Notes: generated from the letters alone by a model not told the origin. A DNA stretch of 64,000 nt from Campylobacter canadensis (GCF_013177655.1 NZ_CP035946.1:1426001-1490000), one strand, 5' to 3'; shown: positions 1 through 9,416, counted from the first letter of the stretch. Numbers and translations: made by a program.

Positions 1-635
1 AGTACATAGTTGCTTACGACCCACTTGATGGAAGTTCGTTATTTGATGTTAATTTTGCTATTGGTTCAATATTTGCAATTTATGAAGAAACAGCAGAGCC
101 AAAAAATTTAAAAGCAGCACTTTATGCTATTTATGGTCCAAACACCCAGCTAGTTATTTGTCTTCAAGACCCAAAATTATATATTTTACAAAACAACGAG
201 TTTAATTTTGTAAAAGATTTAAAACTAGATTCAAATGCAAAAATCAATGCAACAGGCGGCACCCAAAAAGATTATTACAAAGAACATAAAAATATGATTG
301 AAGCAATTTTTAACGATGGCTATCGTTTAAGATACAGTGGTGCAATGGTTAGCGATTTGCATCAAATTTTATTAAAAGGTGGTGGAATTTTTTCTTATCC
401 TAGCAAAGAAAAACTTAGTTTAAATGATGGTAAAAGCGCTAAATTAAGAGCTTTATTTGAAGTTTTTCCTTTTGCTTATATTTTTGAAAAAGCAGGTGGA
501 TTTTCTAGTGATGGGATTAAAGGCTCAAAAGGTTATGAAAGTTTGCTTAACCTAAAATTTAGCACAATTCATGCTAGCACACCTTGCTATCTTGGCTCAA
601 TGAAGGAAAAAAGGTTCTTAGATGAACACTTATAA
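1..635 (+). CDS. fbp: Fructose-1,6-bisphosphatase class I (5' end cut by window)
   Basis: Gluconeogenic enzyme hydrolysing fructose 1,6-bisphosphate to fructose 6-phosphate in the cytoplasm. The window opens inside the gene; the frame is entered at base 3 and gives the last 210 residues, so the N-terminal part is missing. It begins with YIVAYDPLDGSS, whose DPLDGSS is the metal- and phosphate-binding signature of the family. RYSGAMVSDLHQ and FEVFPFAYIFEKAGG further on are typical substrate-site and C-terminal blocks. The stop codon lies 14 bases inside the next gene, which suggests translational coupling. Identification is secure; only the start is unknown. Confidence 0.95.
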   Translation, partial: YIVAYDPLDGSSLFDVNFAIGSIFAIYEETAEPKNLKAALYAIYGPNTQLVICLQDPKLYILQNNEFNFVKDLKLDSNAKINATGGTQKDYYKEHKNMIEAIFNDGYRLRYSGAMVSDLHQILLKGGGIFSYPSKEKLSLNDGKSAKLRALFEVFPFAYIFEKAGGFSSDGIKGSKGYESLLNLKFSTIHASTPCYLGSMKEKRFLDEHL

Positions 636-807
636 ACAAAGATTACTTGAAGCAAAGCAAAGGCTTCAAGCTTGTCAAAAAGAAACACAAAATACCCTTA
701 GCTGTATTAATTGTGAAAAAATTTTTGATTGCAAAATTAGAGATGACTTTGTAAATGCAACTTATGAGAGTATGTCAGAAGGTAAATCTCAAGACTTTAA
801 TTTTTAA
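622..807 (+). CDS. Small conserved Cys-containing protein between fbp and metG
   Basis: A 61-residue soluble protein of unknown function. It is mostly charged and helical in its first half (MNTYKQRLLEAKQRLQACQ), followed by a CINC pair at residues 28-31 and a further Cys at 37, so up to four cysteines could bind a metal or form disulphides. It starts inside the fbp stop region and ends 8 bases before metG, so it is in the same operon. As I recall, C. jejuni has a small unnamed gene in the same place between fbp and metG, which supports it being real. No function is proposed. Confidence 0.75.
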   Translation: MNTYKQRLLEAKQRLQACQKETQNTLSCINCEKIFDCKIRDDFVNATYESMSEGKSQDFNF

Positions 808-815
808 GGAATATT

Positions 816-2687
816 ATGAAAACTTATATTACAACTCCAATTTACTATGTAAATGATAAAGCTCATATAGGGCATGCTTATACAACAATAATAGCAGATA
901 CTTACGCTAGATTTAAAAGATTACAAAATGATGAAGTTTTTTTTCTAACAGGCACAGACGAGCATGGGCAAAAAATTCAAGAAAGTGCGAAAAAAAATAA
1001 CACAAGTCCAAAAGAATACGCAGATAAAATAAGCAATGAATTTAAACAATTATGGAAAAACTTAGAAATTAGCAATGATTATTTTATTAGAACTACAGAT
1101 GAAAAACACAAAGAATGTGTTAAAAAAATATTTTTAAAAATGTATGAAAAAGGGGATATTTATAAAAGCGAATATGAAGGGCATTACTGTGTTTCTTGTG
1201 AAAGTTTTTACACAAAAACTCAACTATTAGAAAACAATAAATGCCCAGATTGCAAAAAAGACACAAGAATTTTAAAAGAAGAAAGCTATTTTTTTAGATT
1301 AAGCAAATATGAAAAAGATTTATTAAATTGGTATAAGCAAAACCCAAATTCAATCTTTCCTACTAGTAAAAAAAATGAAGTAATAGCCTTTGTAGAACAA
1401 GGTTTAAAAGATTTATCAATTAGTAGAACTAGTTTTGATTGGGGTATAAAAGTACCTTTAAATGATGATAAAGAACATGTAATTTATGTTTGGCTTGATG
1501 CTTTAAGCAATTATTTAAGCGCTTTAGGTTATTTAGAAAATGAAGAAAAAATGCCTTTTTGGCAAAATGCAATTCATTTTGTAGGAAAAGATATTTTAAA
1601 ATTCCACGCTATTTACTGGCCTGCATTTTTAATGAGCCTTGATTTGCCTTTACCAAAATGTGTTGCAGCACACGGGTGGTGGCTGATTAATGGAGAAAAA
1701 ATGAGCAAAAGTATTGGCAATGTGATTAATCCGCTTGATATTGTAAATGAATTTAGCAATGATGCTTTAAGATATTATTTATTATCTTATATGCCTTTTG
1801 GAAATGATGGGGATTATTCAAAACACTTAATGGTTGAAAAAATTAATTCTGAATTGGTAAATGAATTTGGAAATTTAGTAAGTAGAACAATCTCAATGGC
1901 AAAAAAATATTTTAATCTAAAACTTAGCTTTAAAGACAAAATTTATGAAGAAGAAAAAGAAGCAAAAGAATTTTTTAATTTAAGCATTAAAGCAATTGAA
2001 GAATTAAAATTTAATGATTACTTAAGCAATATTTTTAAGGCTTTAAAGATTGCAAATTCTATGATTTCAAAATACGAACCTTGGGCATTAATTAAAACAA
2101 ATCAAAATGAAGTAGAAAGCTTGTTAATTAGTATTTTAAACATAATTAAAAATGCTTGTATATTACTAAGCCCTGTTTTAATAAATAGCACAAATAAACT
2201 AGCTAAGGCCTTAAATATTGAAATAAAATATGATTTATTAAACACCTTTATTAAAGAATTTAGTCTAAACGAATGCGAACATTTATTTTCAAGAGTAGAA
2301 TTAAAAGAGGAAAAAATGCTAGAAGAAAAAACACAAAAACAAGAAGAAAAAGCACAAAATGACCATATTACAATTGATGATTTTGCAAAAATCAAAATGC
2401 AAATTGCTCAAGTAATTAGCTGCGAAAATGTTGAAGGAAGTGAAAAATTATTAAAATTTGAACTTGATTTAGGTAATGAAAAAAGACAGGTTTTAAGCGG
2501 TATTGCTAAAAATTATAATCCTAAAGATTTAGTAGGAAAACAAATAGTATTATTAAGTAATCTTAAAGCAAGAACCATCTTTAAACATCTAAGCGAAGGT
2601 ATGATTTTAAGTGCTAAAAATCAAGATGAAAGCTTGGTTTTATTAAGCCCATTAACACCTTGCGATAATGGAAGTATAATAGGCTGA
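816..2687 (+). CDS. metG: Methionyl-tRNA synthetase
   Basis: Charges tRNA-Met with methionine. This is a class I synthetase of 623 residues: the HIGH motif is exact at residues 17-20 and the KMSKS loop is exact at 295-299. Two Cys pairs (YCVSCESF near residue 127 and CPDCKK near 144) form the zinc-binding knuckle. From about residue 517 to the end there is a Trbp111/EMAP-type tRNA-binding domain (DDFAKIKMQIAQVISCENVE), a fusion common in this enzyme; a Lys/Glu-rich linker precedes it. The start ATG is preceded by AAGGA at 7 bases. Its stop overlaps the next start (TGATG). Confidence 0.97.
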   Translation: MKTYITTPIYYVNDKAHIGHAYTTIIADTYARFKRLQNDEVFFLTGTDEHGQKIQESAKKNNTSPKEYADKISNEFKQLWKNLEISNDYFIRTTDEKHKECVKKIFLKMYEKGDIYKSEYEGHYCVSCESFYTKTQLLENNKCPDCKKDTRILKEESYFFRLSKYEKDLLNWYKQNPNSIFPTSKKNEVIAFVEQGLKDLSISRTSFDWGIKVPLNDDKEHVIYVWLDALSNYLSALGYLENEEKMPFWQNAIHFVGKDILKFHAIYWPAFLMSLDLPLPKCVAAHGWWLINGEKMSKSIGNVINPLDIVNEFSNDALRYYLLSYMPFGNDGDYSKHLMVEKINSELVNEFGNLVSRTISMAKKYFNLKLSFKDKIYEEEKEAKEFFNLSIKAIEELKFNDYLSNIFKALKIANSMISKYEPWALIKTNQNEVESLLISILNIIKNACILLSPVLINSTNKLAKALNIEIKYDLLNTFIKEFSLNECEHLFSRVELKEEKMLEEKTQKQEEKAQNDHITIDDFAKIKMQIAQVISCENVEGSEKLLKFELDLGNEKRQVLSGIAKNYNPKDLVGKQIVLLSNLKARTIFKHLSEGMILSAKNQDESLVLLSPLTPCDNGSIIG

Positions 2688-3547
2688 TGGATATTGAGAA
2701 TTTAAAAAACTTATTACAAGCTAAGTATCTACATAAATCCAGTCTAAGCAAAATTAACTTTTTTTGCACAGAGCTTAAAAAAGATATGAAGGCTTGTGCT
2801 TTTTTTGCTTATGATAAAAAACAAGCAAGTATTGCAGCATTGCAAGGCGCTTATGTAATCATTGTACAAGAAGAAATAAAAATTGATGATTTTGATATTA
2901 GCTATTTACTTGTAGATGATTTAGACAAAGCACTTTTTAGACTTGCAAGAATGCTTTTTATAGAAAAAAAATTGGTTTTGTTAAATGAAATTGATTTTAT
3001 TTGCGCTAAAAGACTAAGGCTAAACACCTTAAGCTTAGATATAAAAAAAGATGTTTTAAATAATGAAGAAATAGTTTTTTGTAATAATTTAGAATATTTA
3101 AATAAGCTTGGTGCAAATATTGTTTATGCAAAGAATGTTAATTATAAGCAAATAAAAAATTCTAGCTTTTTTTATCAGGATTTAATGCTAGATGATAAAT
3201 TTTTCCAAAATATTTTCGTACCACAAATTTTTACACAAAGCTTTGCAAATTTAAACGCTTTAACTAATATTAACATTAAGGATTTAGAGCTTTTAGACTT
3301 TGTATTTTTAAATGATTTTAATCAAAGTACTAATTTTGGACAAGCAAGAAGAGTGATTATTTTTGAAGAAGAGCAAATAGTATATGAAGAACTTCAAAAA
3401 GCTTTAAAAAATGTGTTTTTGTGTGATGATTTTAAAAATATTTTAGAAAATAATTTTAATATTTGTCTTTGCAAAAATAAAAAAAATAATTTTTTAGATT
3501 TTCTTAACACACTGAATGTAGAAAATAAAGATGGAGGTTTATGGTGA
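2687..3547 (+). CDS. Conserved protein with a MurF N-domain-like region
   Basis: A 286-residue protein that I cannot assign by name. Residues about 25-95 look like the N-terminal UDP-binding domain of MurF: a stretch ending in CAFFAYDKKQASIAALQGAY, then VIIVQEE, then YLLVDDLDKALFRLARMLF, in the order and spacing of the family's 'GDLFVAL...A...GA..VVV......VDDT..AL..LA' pattern. No Walker motif or membrane segment follows. It overlaps metG by one base and the downstream MurF gene by 7 bases, so the three are coupled. The MurF-domain reading is inference from pattern; the rest of the protein (residues 100-286) is unrecognised. Confidence 0.55.
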   Translation: MDIENLKNLLQAKYLHKSSLSKINFFCTELKKDMKACAFFAYDKKQASIAALQGAYVIIVQEEIKIDDFDISYLLVDDLDKALFRLARMLFIEKKLVLLNEIDFICAKRLRLNTLSLDIKKDVLNNEEIVFCNNLEYLNKLGANIVYAKNVNYKQIKNSSFFYQDLMLDDKFFQNIFVPQIFTQSFANLNALTNINIKDLELLDFVFLNDFNQSTNFGQARRVIIFEEEQIVYEELQKALKNVFLCDDFKNILENNFNICLCKNKKNNFLDFLNTLNVENKDGGLW

Positions 3548-4947
3548 TTGCTTATGTTTTATCTTATTTATTTTCTTTTTTAATGCTTTATTATATAAGC
3601 ACACTTTTACAATGGAATAATTATAAAATTAAAAGAGTTATTTTTAATTTTCATAAACCAAAATGGCATTTTTACTTTCTAATTGCACCTTTTTTACTTT
3701 ATGTCTTTTCTTTTAAAATGCACATTGCTATTTCTATATTAATTTTTATAGCTTATTTTATATGTATTTTTTTATGGGCTAGATTTCTTGATAAAAAACT
3801 TGTTTTTACAAAAAGAATTCAAAGATTATTTGCCCTAAACGCATTTTTAGCTCTAATTTTTTCTTATTTACATTATGTAAATAATTTTGATGCGCATATC
3901 TTAGATTATTTATTATTAAGCCTTATTTTATCTTATATGATTGAAAAATTTTTAAATATTTATTATTACAATAAGGCAAAAAATAAAATACAATCTTTAA
4001 AAGATTGCAAGGTTGTTTTAATTACAGCAAGTTATGGAAAAACAAGCATTAAACATTATTTAGCACAAATTTTATCTAAAAAATATATAGTTCATTATGC
4101 AAAAGGTAGCATTAATACAACTCTTGGTTTGTGTAGCGATATTAACAATAATCTTAAAGATGATACACAAATTTTAATAATTGAAGCAGGAGCTAGAAAA
4201 AAAGGAGATATCTTAGAAATAAGCAATCTCGTACAGCCACATTTTGTAATAATAGGTCAAATAGGCATAGCGCATTTAGAATTTTTTAAAAGCAAAGAAA
4301 ATATACTTGAATGTAAAAAAGAATGCCTTCAAAGTACAAGATTAGAGTATAAAATATGCCATTCAAGTGCTAATGAAGAATGTGCTTATGATTTAGAAGT
4401 AAGCGATATTAAATCAAGCCTTGAAGCTTTAAGTTTTAAGATGAATAACACTCAATATACAGCTAATTTACTTGGTGAATTTAACGCATACAATCTTGCA
4501 GCTTGTATAAAATTAGCTTTAAAACTTGATTTTAGTAATGAAGAATTGCAAAATATTATAAAAAATATTCAAGCAACAGAACATAGATTGCAAATAATTA
4601 CAAAAACACCTAAATTTATAATAGATGATGGGTACAATGGTAATTATGATGGAATGTCTCAAAGCTATCATTTAGTTTCAAGTTACAATAAGGGTAAAAA
4701 AATTCTAGTTAGTCCTGGAATAATAGAAGTAAATGAAGATATCAATATTGAGCTTTGTAAAATAATCAATCAGTGTTTTGATTTTGCAATAATAACTGGG
4801 TCTTTAAATGCTAAAATTTTTGAAGAAAATCTTACAATAGATAAAATAATTTTAAAAAATAAAGATGAACTGCAAAATACCTTAGCAAAATATACAAAGG
4901 AAAATGATTTAATTTTATTTTCTAATGATGCACCAAAATTTATATAA
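3541..4947 (+). CDS. murF: MurF-type Mur ligase with N-terminal membrane segments
   Basis: Probable UDP-MurNAc-tripeptide:D-Ala-D-Ala ligase, the last cytoplasmic step of muropeptide assembly. Residues 1-150 hold about four to five hydrophobic helices instead of the usual MurF N-domain. The catalytic core follows: P-loop TASYGKTS near 161-168, KGSINTTLG (the MurF 'GN.NN.IG' site), IIEAGARKKGDI, IGQIGIAHLEFF, and the C-domain signature DDGYNGNYDGM near 362, equivalent to MurF 'D.YNANP.SM'. ATG 3541 sits only 3 bases after GGAGG, while GTG 3544 has better spacing, so either may be the start. The gene ends in a strong terminator. The MurF family call is firm; a relative acting on another substrate is not excluded. 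Confidence 0.8.
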   Translation: MVIAYVLSYLFSFLMLYYISTLLQWNNYKIKRVIFNFHKPKWHFYFLIAPFLLYVFSFKMHIAISILIFIAYFICIFLWARFLDKKLVFTKRIQRLFALNAFLALIFSYLHYVNNFDAHILDYLLLSLILSYMIEKFLNIYYYNKAKNKIQSLKDCKVVLITASYGKTSIKHYLAQILSKKYIVHYAKGSINTTLGLCSDINNNLKDDTQILIIEAGARKKGDILEISNLVQPHFVIIGQIGIAHLEFFKSKENILECKKECLQSTRLEYKICHSSANEECAYDLEVSDIKSSLEALSFKMNNTQYTANLLGEFNAYNLAACIKLALKLDFSNEELQNIIKNIQATEHRLQIITKTPKFIIDDGYNGNYDGMSQSYHLVSSYNKGKKILVSPGIIEVNEDINIELCKIINQCFDFAIITGSLNAKIFEENLTIDKIILKNKDELQNTLAKYTKENDLILFSNDAPKFI

Positions 4948-4948
4948 A

Positions 4949-4980
4949 CTTATTTTAATCTTAAAAAAGATTAAAATAAG
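4949..4980. terminator. Bidirectional terminator between convergent murF and aminotransferase genes
   Basis: A perfect 14-bp inverted repeat (CTTATTTTAATCTT / AAGATTAAAATAAG) with an AAAA loop lies exactly between the stop of murF and the stop of the convergent DegT-type gene. The stem is AT-rich with T-runs on both strands, so it can serve both transcripts. Confidence 0.8.
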
Positions 4981-4981
4981 A

Positions 4982-6103
4982 CTAAACCCACTTAGAATCT
5001 AATTCTTTTACACATTTGCAAATATAATAAACCTCATCATCGCTTAAATCTGCTCTAATTGGTAATGATAAAATCTGTTGATAATTGCTTAAAGCATTAG
5101 GAAAATCTGTAATTTTTAAATTATATTTTTGCTTATAATAACTTAAAAAATTAATAGGAATATAATTAATTGCTGTATTTATATTCATTTCTTTTAATCT
5201 TCTTGCAAAATTATCTCTATTTTTATCAACTTTTATTATATATCTTGAATAAATATGCTCTTTGCTATCAATAGGCAAATGAATATGCTTTAAATTAGAT
5301 AATTCATCATTATAAATTTTAGCTATTTGTCTGCGTCTTTTGATTTCTTCTTTATATTTTTGAATTTTTATAAAGGCAAGTGCTGCACAAATAGAAGACA
5401 TTTTGTATTCATATCCAATATCTACAATATCGTAAAAATAACCCAAATTCCCATCTTTACCCCAAGCATTTTCTATAATTGCATTATTATTTAGAAGTTC
5501 TGCTCTTTTATAAACACTATCATCATTAATTACTAAAAAACCACCAGAAAATAATGGATTTTTACTAACTGCATTAAAAGCATAAGAAGAAATAAAATCA
5601 TTTTCCCCTATTAATTTATTTTTATATTCAATACCTAAAGAAAAACCACAATCATTGATAATTTTAATATTATAAAAATCACAAAGCTCTTTTATTTCAT
5701 CAATACAAGAAGCTAAACCTGCTGAATGATTTAAAATAATTGCTTTTAATTTTTTGTGCTTTTTAAATTCTAAAGTTTTTTTCAAATAAGATAAATCTAT
5801 ATTAAAATCACTTGTATTTACATCTAAAAATATAGGTTCTGCATCAAAATATCTAATACTTTGTGCAACATTAGGAAAAGAATTTACACTACATAAAATT
5901 TTATCACCACGCTTTAAATCAATAGCGCTTAAAGCAAGGTGGTGAGCTGCTGTGTGATTATTTGTTAAGACAATATTTTTACATTTAAACATATCTTGCA
6001 AATAACTTGTTAAAATACTTATATTGTCTTTGTCCAAATAAGATATTAAACTTTCCTTGTCCTCTTTTGATAGAGTATTGACAAAATTAGATATTTCTTT
6101 CAT
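4982..6103 (-). CDS. DegT/DnrJ/EryC1/StrS-family PLP aminotransferase
   Basis: A PLP-dependent sugar-aminotransferase-family protein of 373 residues. The family's features are visible in order: GDKILCSVNSFPNVAQSIRY and AEPIFLDVNTSDFNID (residues 66-103), INDCGFSLG with Asp151 to pair with the PLP ring nitrogen, and NAVSKNPLFSGGFLV with Lys181 as the likely Schiff-base lysine. Most relatives act on nucleotide-linked 4-keto sugars for glycans. No dehydratase, acetyltransferase or glycosyltransferase lies nearby; the gene simply follows nadE by 4 bases in the ftsI-nadE run. The substrate is therefore unknown. Confidence 0.8.
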   Translation of the reverse strand: MKEISNFVNTLSKEDKESLISYLDKDNISILTSYLQDMFKCKNIVLTNNHTAAHHLALSAIDLKRGDKILCSVNSFPNVAQSIRYFDAEPIFLDVNTSDFNIDLSYLKKTLEFKKHKKLKAIILNHSAGLASCIDEIKELCDFYNIKIINDCGFSLGIEYKNKLIGENDFISSYAFNAVSKNPLFSGGFLVINDDSVYKRAELLNNNAIIENAWGKDGNLGYFYDIVDIGYEYKMSSICAALAFIKIQKYKEEIKRRRQIAKIYNDELSNLKHIHLPIDSKEHIYSRYIIKVDKNRDNFARRLKEMNINTAINYIPINFLSYYKQKYNLKITDFPNALSNYQQILSLPIRADLSDDEVYYICKCVKELDSKWV

Positions 6104-6107
6104 ATTT

Positions 6108-6821
6108 TTACCTTTTAAAGATTTTTATCCCCTCTTGTTTAAACTTATTTTTCTCAATACGATTTAGTAATGATGAATAAACAGGTTCTATTTTAGTATT
6201 ATTTTGAAAATTTTGCAAAAAATTATCTATTTGCTCATAGGTAAAACCAATTTCGCTTTCATCATCTTGCCCTTCAAATAAATCAGCACTCGGTTTTTTG
6301 TTAATTATTTGCTTAGGAATTCCTAAAAAATCAGCAAAAGCAAATAATTCGCTTTTGTAAAACTGTGCTAGTACATTAAAAGCACAAGCTAAATCACCGT
6401 AAATAGTGCCATATCCTAGCATTAACTCACTTTTATTAGATGTTCCTGCTACTAAAAGATTATGTTTTGCAGAATAATCATATAACAATGTCATTCTAAT
6501 CCTAGCTGCAAAATTACCAATTTGAATTTTATCGCTTGTTTTACTTGCTTTTATAAAAGAGTCTAAAATATCTTGAATATCAATTACTGAGTATTTTACA
6601 TCTAACATTTTTGCTAAGTTGAGTGCATCATCATAATTTTTTGGGTTAGAAAATTTAGTTGGCATTATTAAAGCGTGTGCTTGTTTGTTGCTATTTGCTA
6701 ATAAAGTTAGCACAATAGCACTATCTAAACCGCCGCTAAGCCCAACGACAGCTCCATTAAAATTTTGTATTTGCTGATTAATAAATGTAATCATATCCTT
6801 TTTTATTTTTTCATAATTCAT
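6108..6821 (-). CDS. nadE: NH3-dependent NAD+ synthetase
   Basis: Amidates nicotinic acid adenine dinucleotide to NAD+ using ATP and ammonia. The 237-residue protein is the short form without a glutaminase domain. The N-type ATP pyrophosphatase P-loop SGGLDS is exact at residues 29-34; GTSNKSELMLGYGTIYGD and KKPSADLFEGQDDE are standard downstream blocks. It lies 8 bases after the ftsI stop and 4 bases before the aminotransferase, hence in the same transcription unit as the flagellar rod genes. Confidence 0.95.
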   Translation of the reverse strand: MNYEKIKKDMITFINQQIQNFNGAVVGLSGGLDSAIVLTLLANSNKQAHALIMPTKFSNPKNYDDALNLAKMLDVKYSVIDIQDILDSFIKASKTSDKIQIGNFAARIRMTLLYDYSAKHNLLVAGTSNKSELMLGYGTIYGDLACAFNVLAQFYKSELFAFADFLGIPKQIINKKPSADLFEGQDDESEIGFTYEQIDNFLQNFQNNTKIEPVYSSLLNRIEKNKFKQEGIKIFKR

Positions 6822-6829
6822 TTTTTTTC

Positions 6830-8596
6830 CTACTTATAATTTGGCTCTAAAAAAGCATCTTCAACAAGCTGATTTATAACTAAAGCAGCAACAGGTAAAG
6901 CAGTTTGTGCTGCATAATAACCTTTTTTATCTTTATTTGGAGATATTACCAAAACACCTATTGTATAACGATGGTTTAAATCATTTGCAAAGCCAAAAAA
7001 ATTAGCGTTATGATCTTTAGTGTAAGCTCCATTTATATTTACTCTTGCTGTTCCTGTTTTGCCACCTACATTAATACCAATTGGCCAAAATTTTTCTAAT
7101 GATTTTTGATTTGCAGTTTTAATTAAAATTCTATTCATTTGCTTTGCAATTTCTAGCGGTAAAACTTCTTTTTTATAAGAATTATCTAATTCATTATAAA
7201 CACCATTAATAGAATATGCTTTTGCAAGTTTAGGAATTTTATAAGTTCCATAATTATTAAAAACATTATAAGCTGCTAAAAGTTGAATAAAGGTGCTTGA
7301 AAAACCATAGCCATAAGCCATAGTGTTTTTTTCAACATCATAAGTTTTATTGGCTGCTTTTATAAAACCTGCTTTTTCATACGGTAAATCAATGCCTGTT
7401 TTTTCGCCAATATTAAACTCTTTATAACCATCAATTAACTCACTTACACTTTCTTTATTGCTAATTTGCACCATTCCTATATTTGATGAATATACAATTA
7501 TATCTTCAGCTATCATTGAATCCATAGGATGGGTATCGGTTATTGTAAATCTATCTAATTTATATCTACCACCATAGGTTTTTACTAATTCATAAGGTGT
7601 AATTCTTTTTAATTTTAATAAATTAGCAAAGGCAATTGGCTTAATAACCGAGCCTGGCTCATAGCTAAATTCCACAGCAGAAGAATTTAAATACGATAAA
7701 TCACTTTTTCTATTATAAGGGTCGTATCTTTTACTAGTAGCAAGAGCTAAAATACTTGCATCATCACTATTTAATACACCTATTATTACTTCTTTTGAAT
7801 CATATTCTTTATTTGCAATACTTGCTATTCTCTCAAATGCTTTTTGTAATTTTAGATTTATATTTAAATATAATTTACAACCATCAATTCTACTTGATAA
7901 AAAACTATTTTTATTAATTACAATATTTTTTCCAATTCCTTTTATTCCACTTATTTTATAATCACTTTGCGCTCTTAAACAATCATCATAATACTTTTCT
8001 AAACCTTTTTTAGGAATATTAGCAAAGATATTATTTTGCAAATCAAGCTGTGAATAACCTAAGATAGGTGTTAGTGTATCGTATTTTAAAAATTCTCTAT
8101 CTTCTTTATGCTCAACTATACTAAGCCCTCTTGTTTCTATTTTTTTATTTTTATTTTCAAAGGCTTTGAAGATATTAGAATAATTTATTTTTTGTGCTAA
8201 TTCTTGCAAATAAGAAGCAGCTTTTTCATCAATATCTTTACTTAAAACAAAATTAGCCTGATTACGCTTTTTTGCTTTTAAAATATTTTCTTTTATTTTT
8301 TTAATTTCACTATCATCAATAAAAGCATAAATTCCAAATAATTTTAAAAAATAATCAAGTTTATCAAAATCTAAACTTCTTAAATCAATTTCAGCTCTAA
8401 AAGTCTTTTTACTAGTTACTAGGGTATAGCCATCAGAGCTAATAATATCTCCTCTAATGGCTCTAATCCTTTCTCCTTTTTCTAAATTAAAACTATTTGA
8501 ATGAGAATACCTAGAAAAAATAGCTAGGATTAATAAAAAAAAGCTAAATGTAATAGCTAAAAAACAGCTAACTGCAACTCTTTTGCTATCAAACAT
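6830..8596 (-). CDS. ftsI: Class B penicillin-binding protein (FtsI/PBP3 type)
   Basis: Transpeptidase that cross-links peptidoglycan, probably at the division septum. The 588 residues comprise a short cytoplasmic tail, one membrane anchor at about 9-28, a class B dimerisation domain (IRGDIISSDG near 47) and a transpeptidase domain. The three active-site motifs are intact: SVIK at 316-319, SSN at 369-371 and KTG at 512-514. The length equals that of E. coli FtsI. It abuts fliE with no gap (stop next to start), placing a wall enzyme in the flgB-flgC-fliE operon, an order I recall from C. jejuni. Confidence 0.93.
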   Translation of the reverse strand: MFDSKRVAVSCFLAITFSFFLLILAIFSRYSHSNSFNLEKGERIRAIRGDIISSDGYTLVTSKKTFRAEIDLRSLDFDKLDYFLKLFGIYAFIDDSEIKKIKENILKAKKRNQANFVLSKDIDEKAASYLQELAQKINYSNIFKAFENKNKKIETRGLSIVEHKEDREFLKYDTLTPILGYSQLDLQNNIFANIPKKGLEKYYDDCLRAQSDYKISGIKGIGKNIVINKNSFLSSRIDGCKLYLNINLKLQKAFERIASIANKEYDSKEVIIGVLNSDDASILALATSKRYDPYNRKSDLSYLNSSAVEFSYEPGSVIKPIAFANLLKLKRITPYELVKTYGGRYKLDRFTITDTHPMDSMIAEDIIVYSSNIGMVQISNKESVSELIDGYKEFNIGEKTGIDLPYEKAGFIKAANKTYDVEKNTMAYGYGFSSTFIQLLAAYNVFNNYGTYKIPKLAKAYSINGVYNELDNSYKKEVLPLEIAKQMNRILIKTANQKSLEKFWPIGINVGGKTGTARVNINGAYTKDHNANFFGFANDLNHRYTIGVLVISPNKDKKGYYAAQTALPVAALVINQLVEDAFLEPNYK

Positions 8597-8905
8597 TTAA
8601 ATTTGAGTTCTACTTATCTCTTTATAAGCATTAATTGCTTTATTTCTTACTTCAAGCATAAATTTCATTGAAGTTTCAGCCTTGTTGATTGCTATTGCAG
8701 CTTGGTGTAAATCTTTTACCCTACCTGTTGCAATATCACTCATTGCAGCATCGCTTTTAATTTGCTCTTCATTTAATTCTTTAAGCTCACTATTAAGCAT
8801 ATCCATAAAGCTTTTTGAATCTTCTTCATTATTTGCTTGCTTATTAGTATTTTGCGGTAATTCTAATTTTTGCCCAAATAAAGAATTTAATCTAATATCG
8901 TTCAT
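8597..8905 (-). CDS. fliE: Flagellar hook-basal body protein FliE
   Basis: Junction protein between the MS ring and the flagellar rod. The 102-residue protein has the family pattern: a polar N-terminus, then SFMDMLNSELKELNEEQ and the conserved C-terminal LHQAAIAINKAETSMKFM followed by VRNKAINAYKEI. It is third in a flgB-flgC-fliE operon, the usual order. No signal peptide is expected, because the protein is exported by the flagellar apparatus. Confidence 0.95.
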   Translation of the reverse strand: MNDIRLNSLFGQKLELPQNTNKQANNEEDSKSFMDMLNSELKELNEEQIKSDAAMSDIATGRVKDLHQAAIAINKAETSMKFMLEVRNKAINAYKEISRTQI

Positions 8906-8915
8906 TTTTTACCTC

Positions 8916-9407
8916 TTATCTTAATAAATCAATCGCACTTTGTGCAATAGTTTTTGTACTATTAAAAGCCGCAACATTTGCTTGATAAGCCCTAGTTGCT
9001 TCAATTAAATTGCTCATTTCAATTACAGGATTTATGTTAGGATATGAAACATACCCAGCAGCATTTGCATCAGGATGATTAGGCTCGTATTTTAATATAA
9101 AATCCTTTTCATCTCTTACAACTTTATCTACTACAACCCCCATCACAGCAGGATTTGCTTTAGGAAAATTAACTGGGTCATCAAGTGGATTTTCATATTC
9201 AAAAAAAGTATTATCTTTTACAATTTCATTGTTTAATACTTCATTAAAATTAATTGCTTTAAAAACCACATCTTGTCTGCGATACGGTCCGCCTTCTGCA
9301 GTTCTTGTAGTATTTGCATTAGCTATATTTGAGCTAATTAAATTCATTCTAAATCTTTGTGCGCTTAAGCCATAACCATTAATATCAAAATCACTTAAAA
9401 ATGCCAT
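8916..9407 (-). CDS. flgC: Flagellar basal-body rod protein FlgC
   Basis: Proximal rod subunit. The 163 residues show the rod/hook-family N-terminal block (GYGLSAQRFRMNLISSNIAN) and C-terminal block (MSNLIEATRAYQANVAAFNS ... AQSAIDLL), the two helices that pair in the rod. The VRDEKDFILKYEPNHPDANA segment is typical of FlgC. It lies 9 bases after flgB and 10 before fliE. Confidence 0.96.
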   Translation of the reverse strand: MAFLSDFDINGYGLSAQRFRMNLISSNIANANTTRTAEGGPYRRQDVVFKAINFNEVLNNEIVKDNTFFEYENPLDDPVNFPKANPAVMGVVVDKVVRDEKDFILKYEPNHPDANAAGYVSYPNINPVIEMSNLIEATRAYQANVAAFNSTKTIAQSAIDLLR

Positions 9408-9416
9408 TTTTTATCC

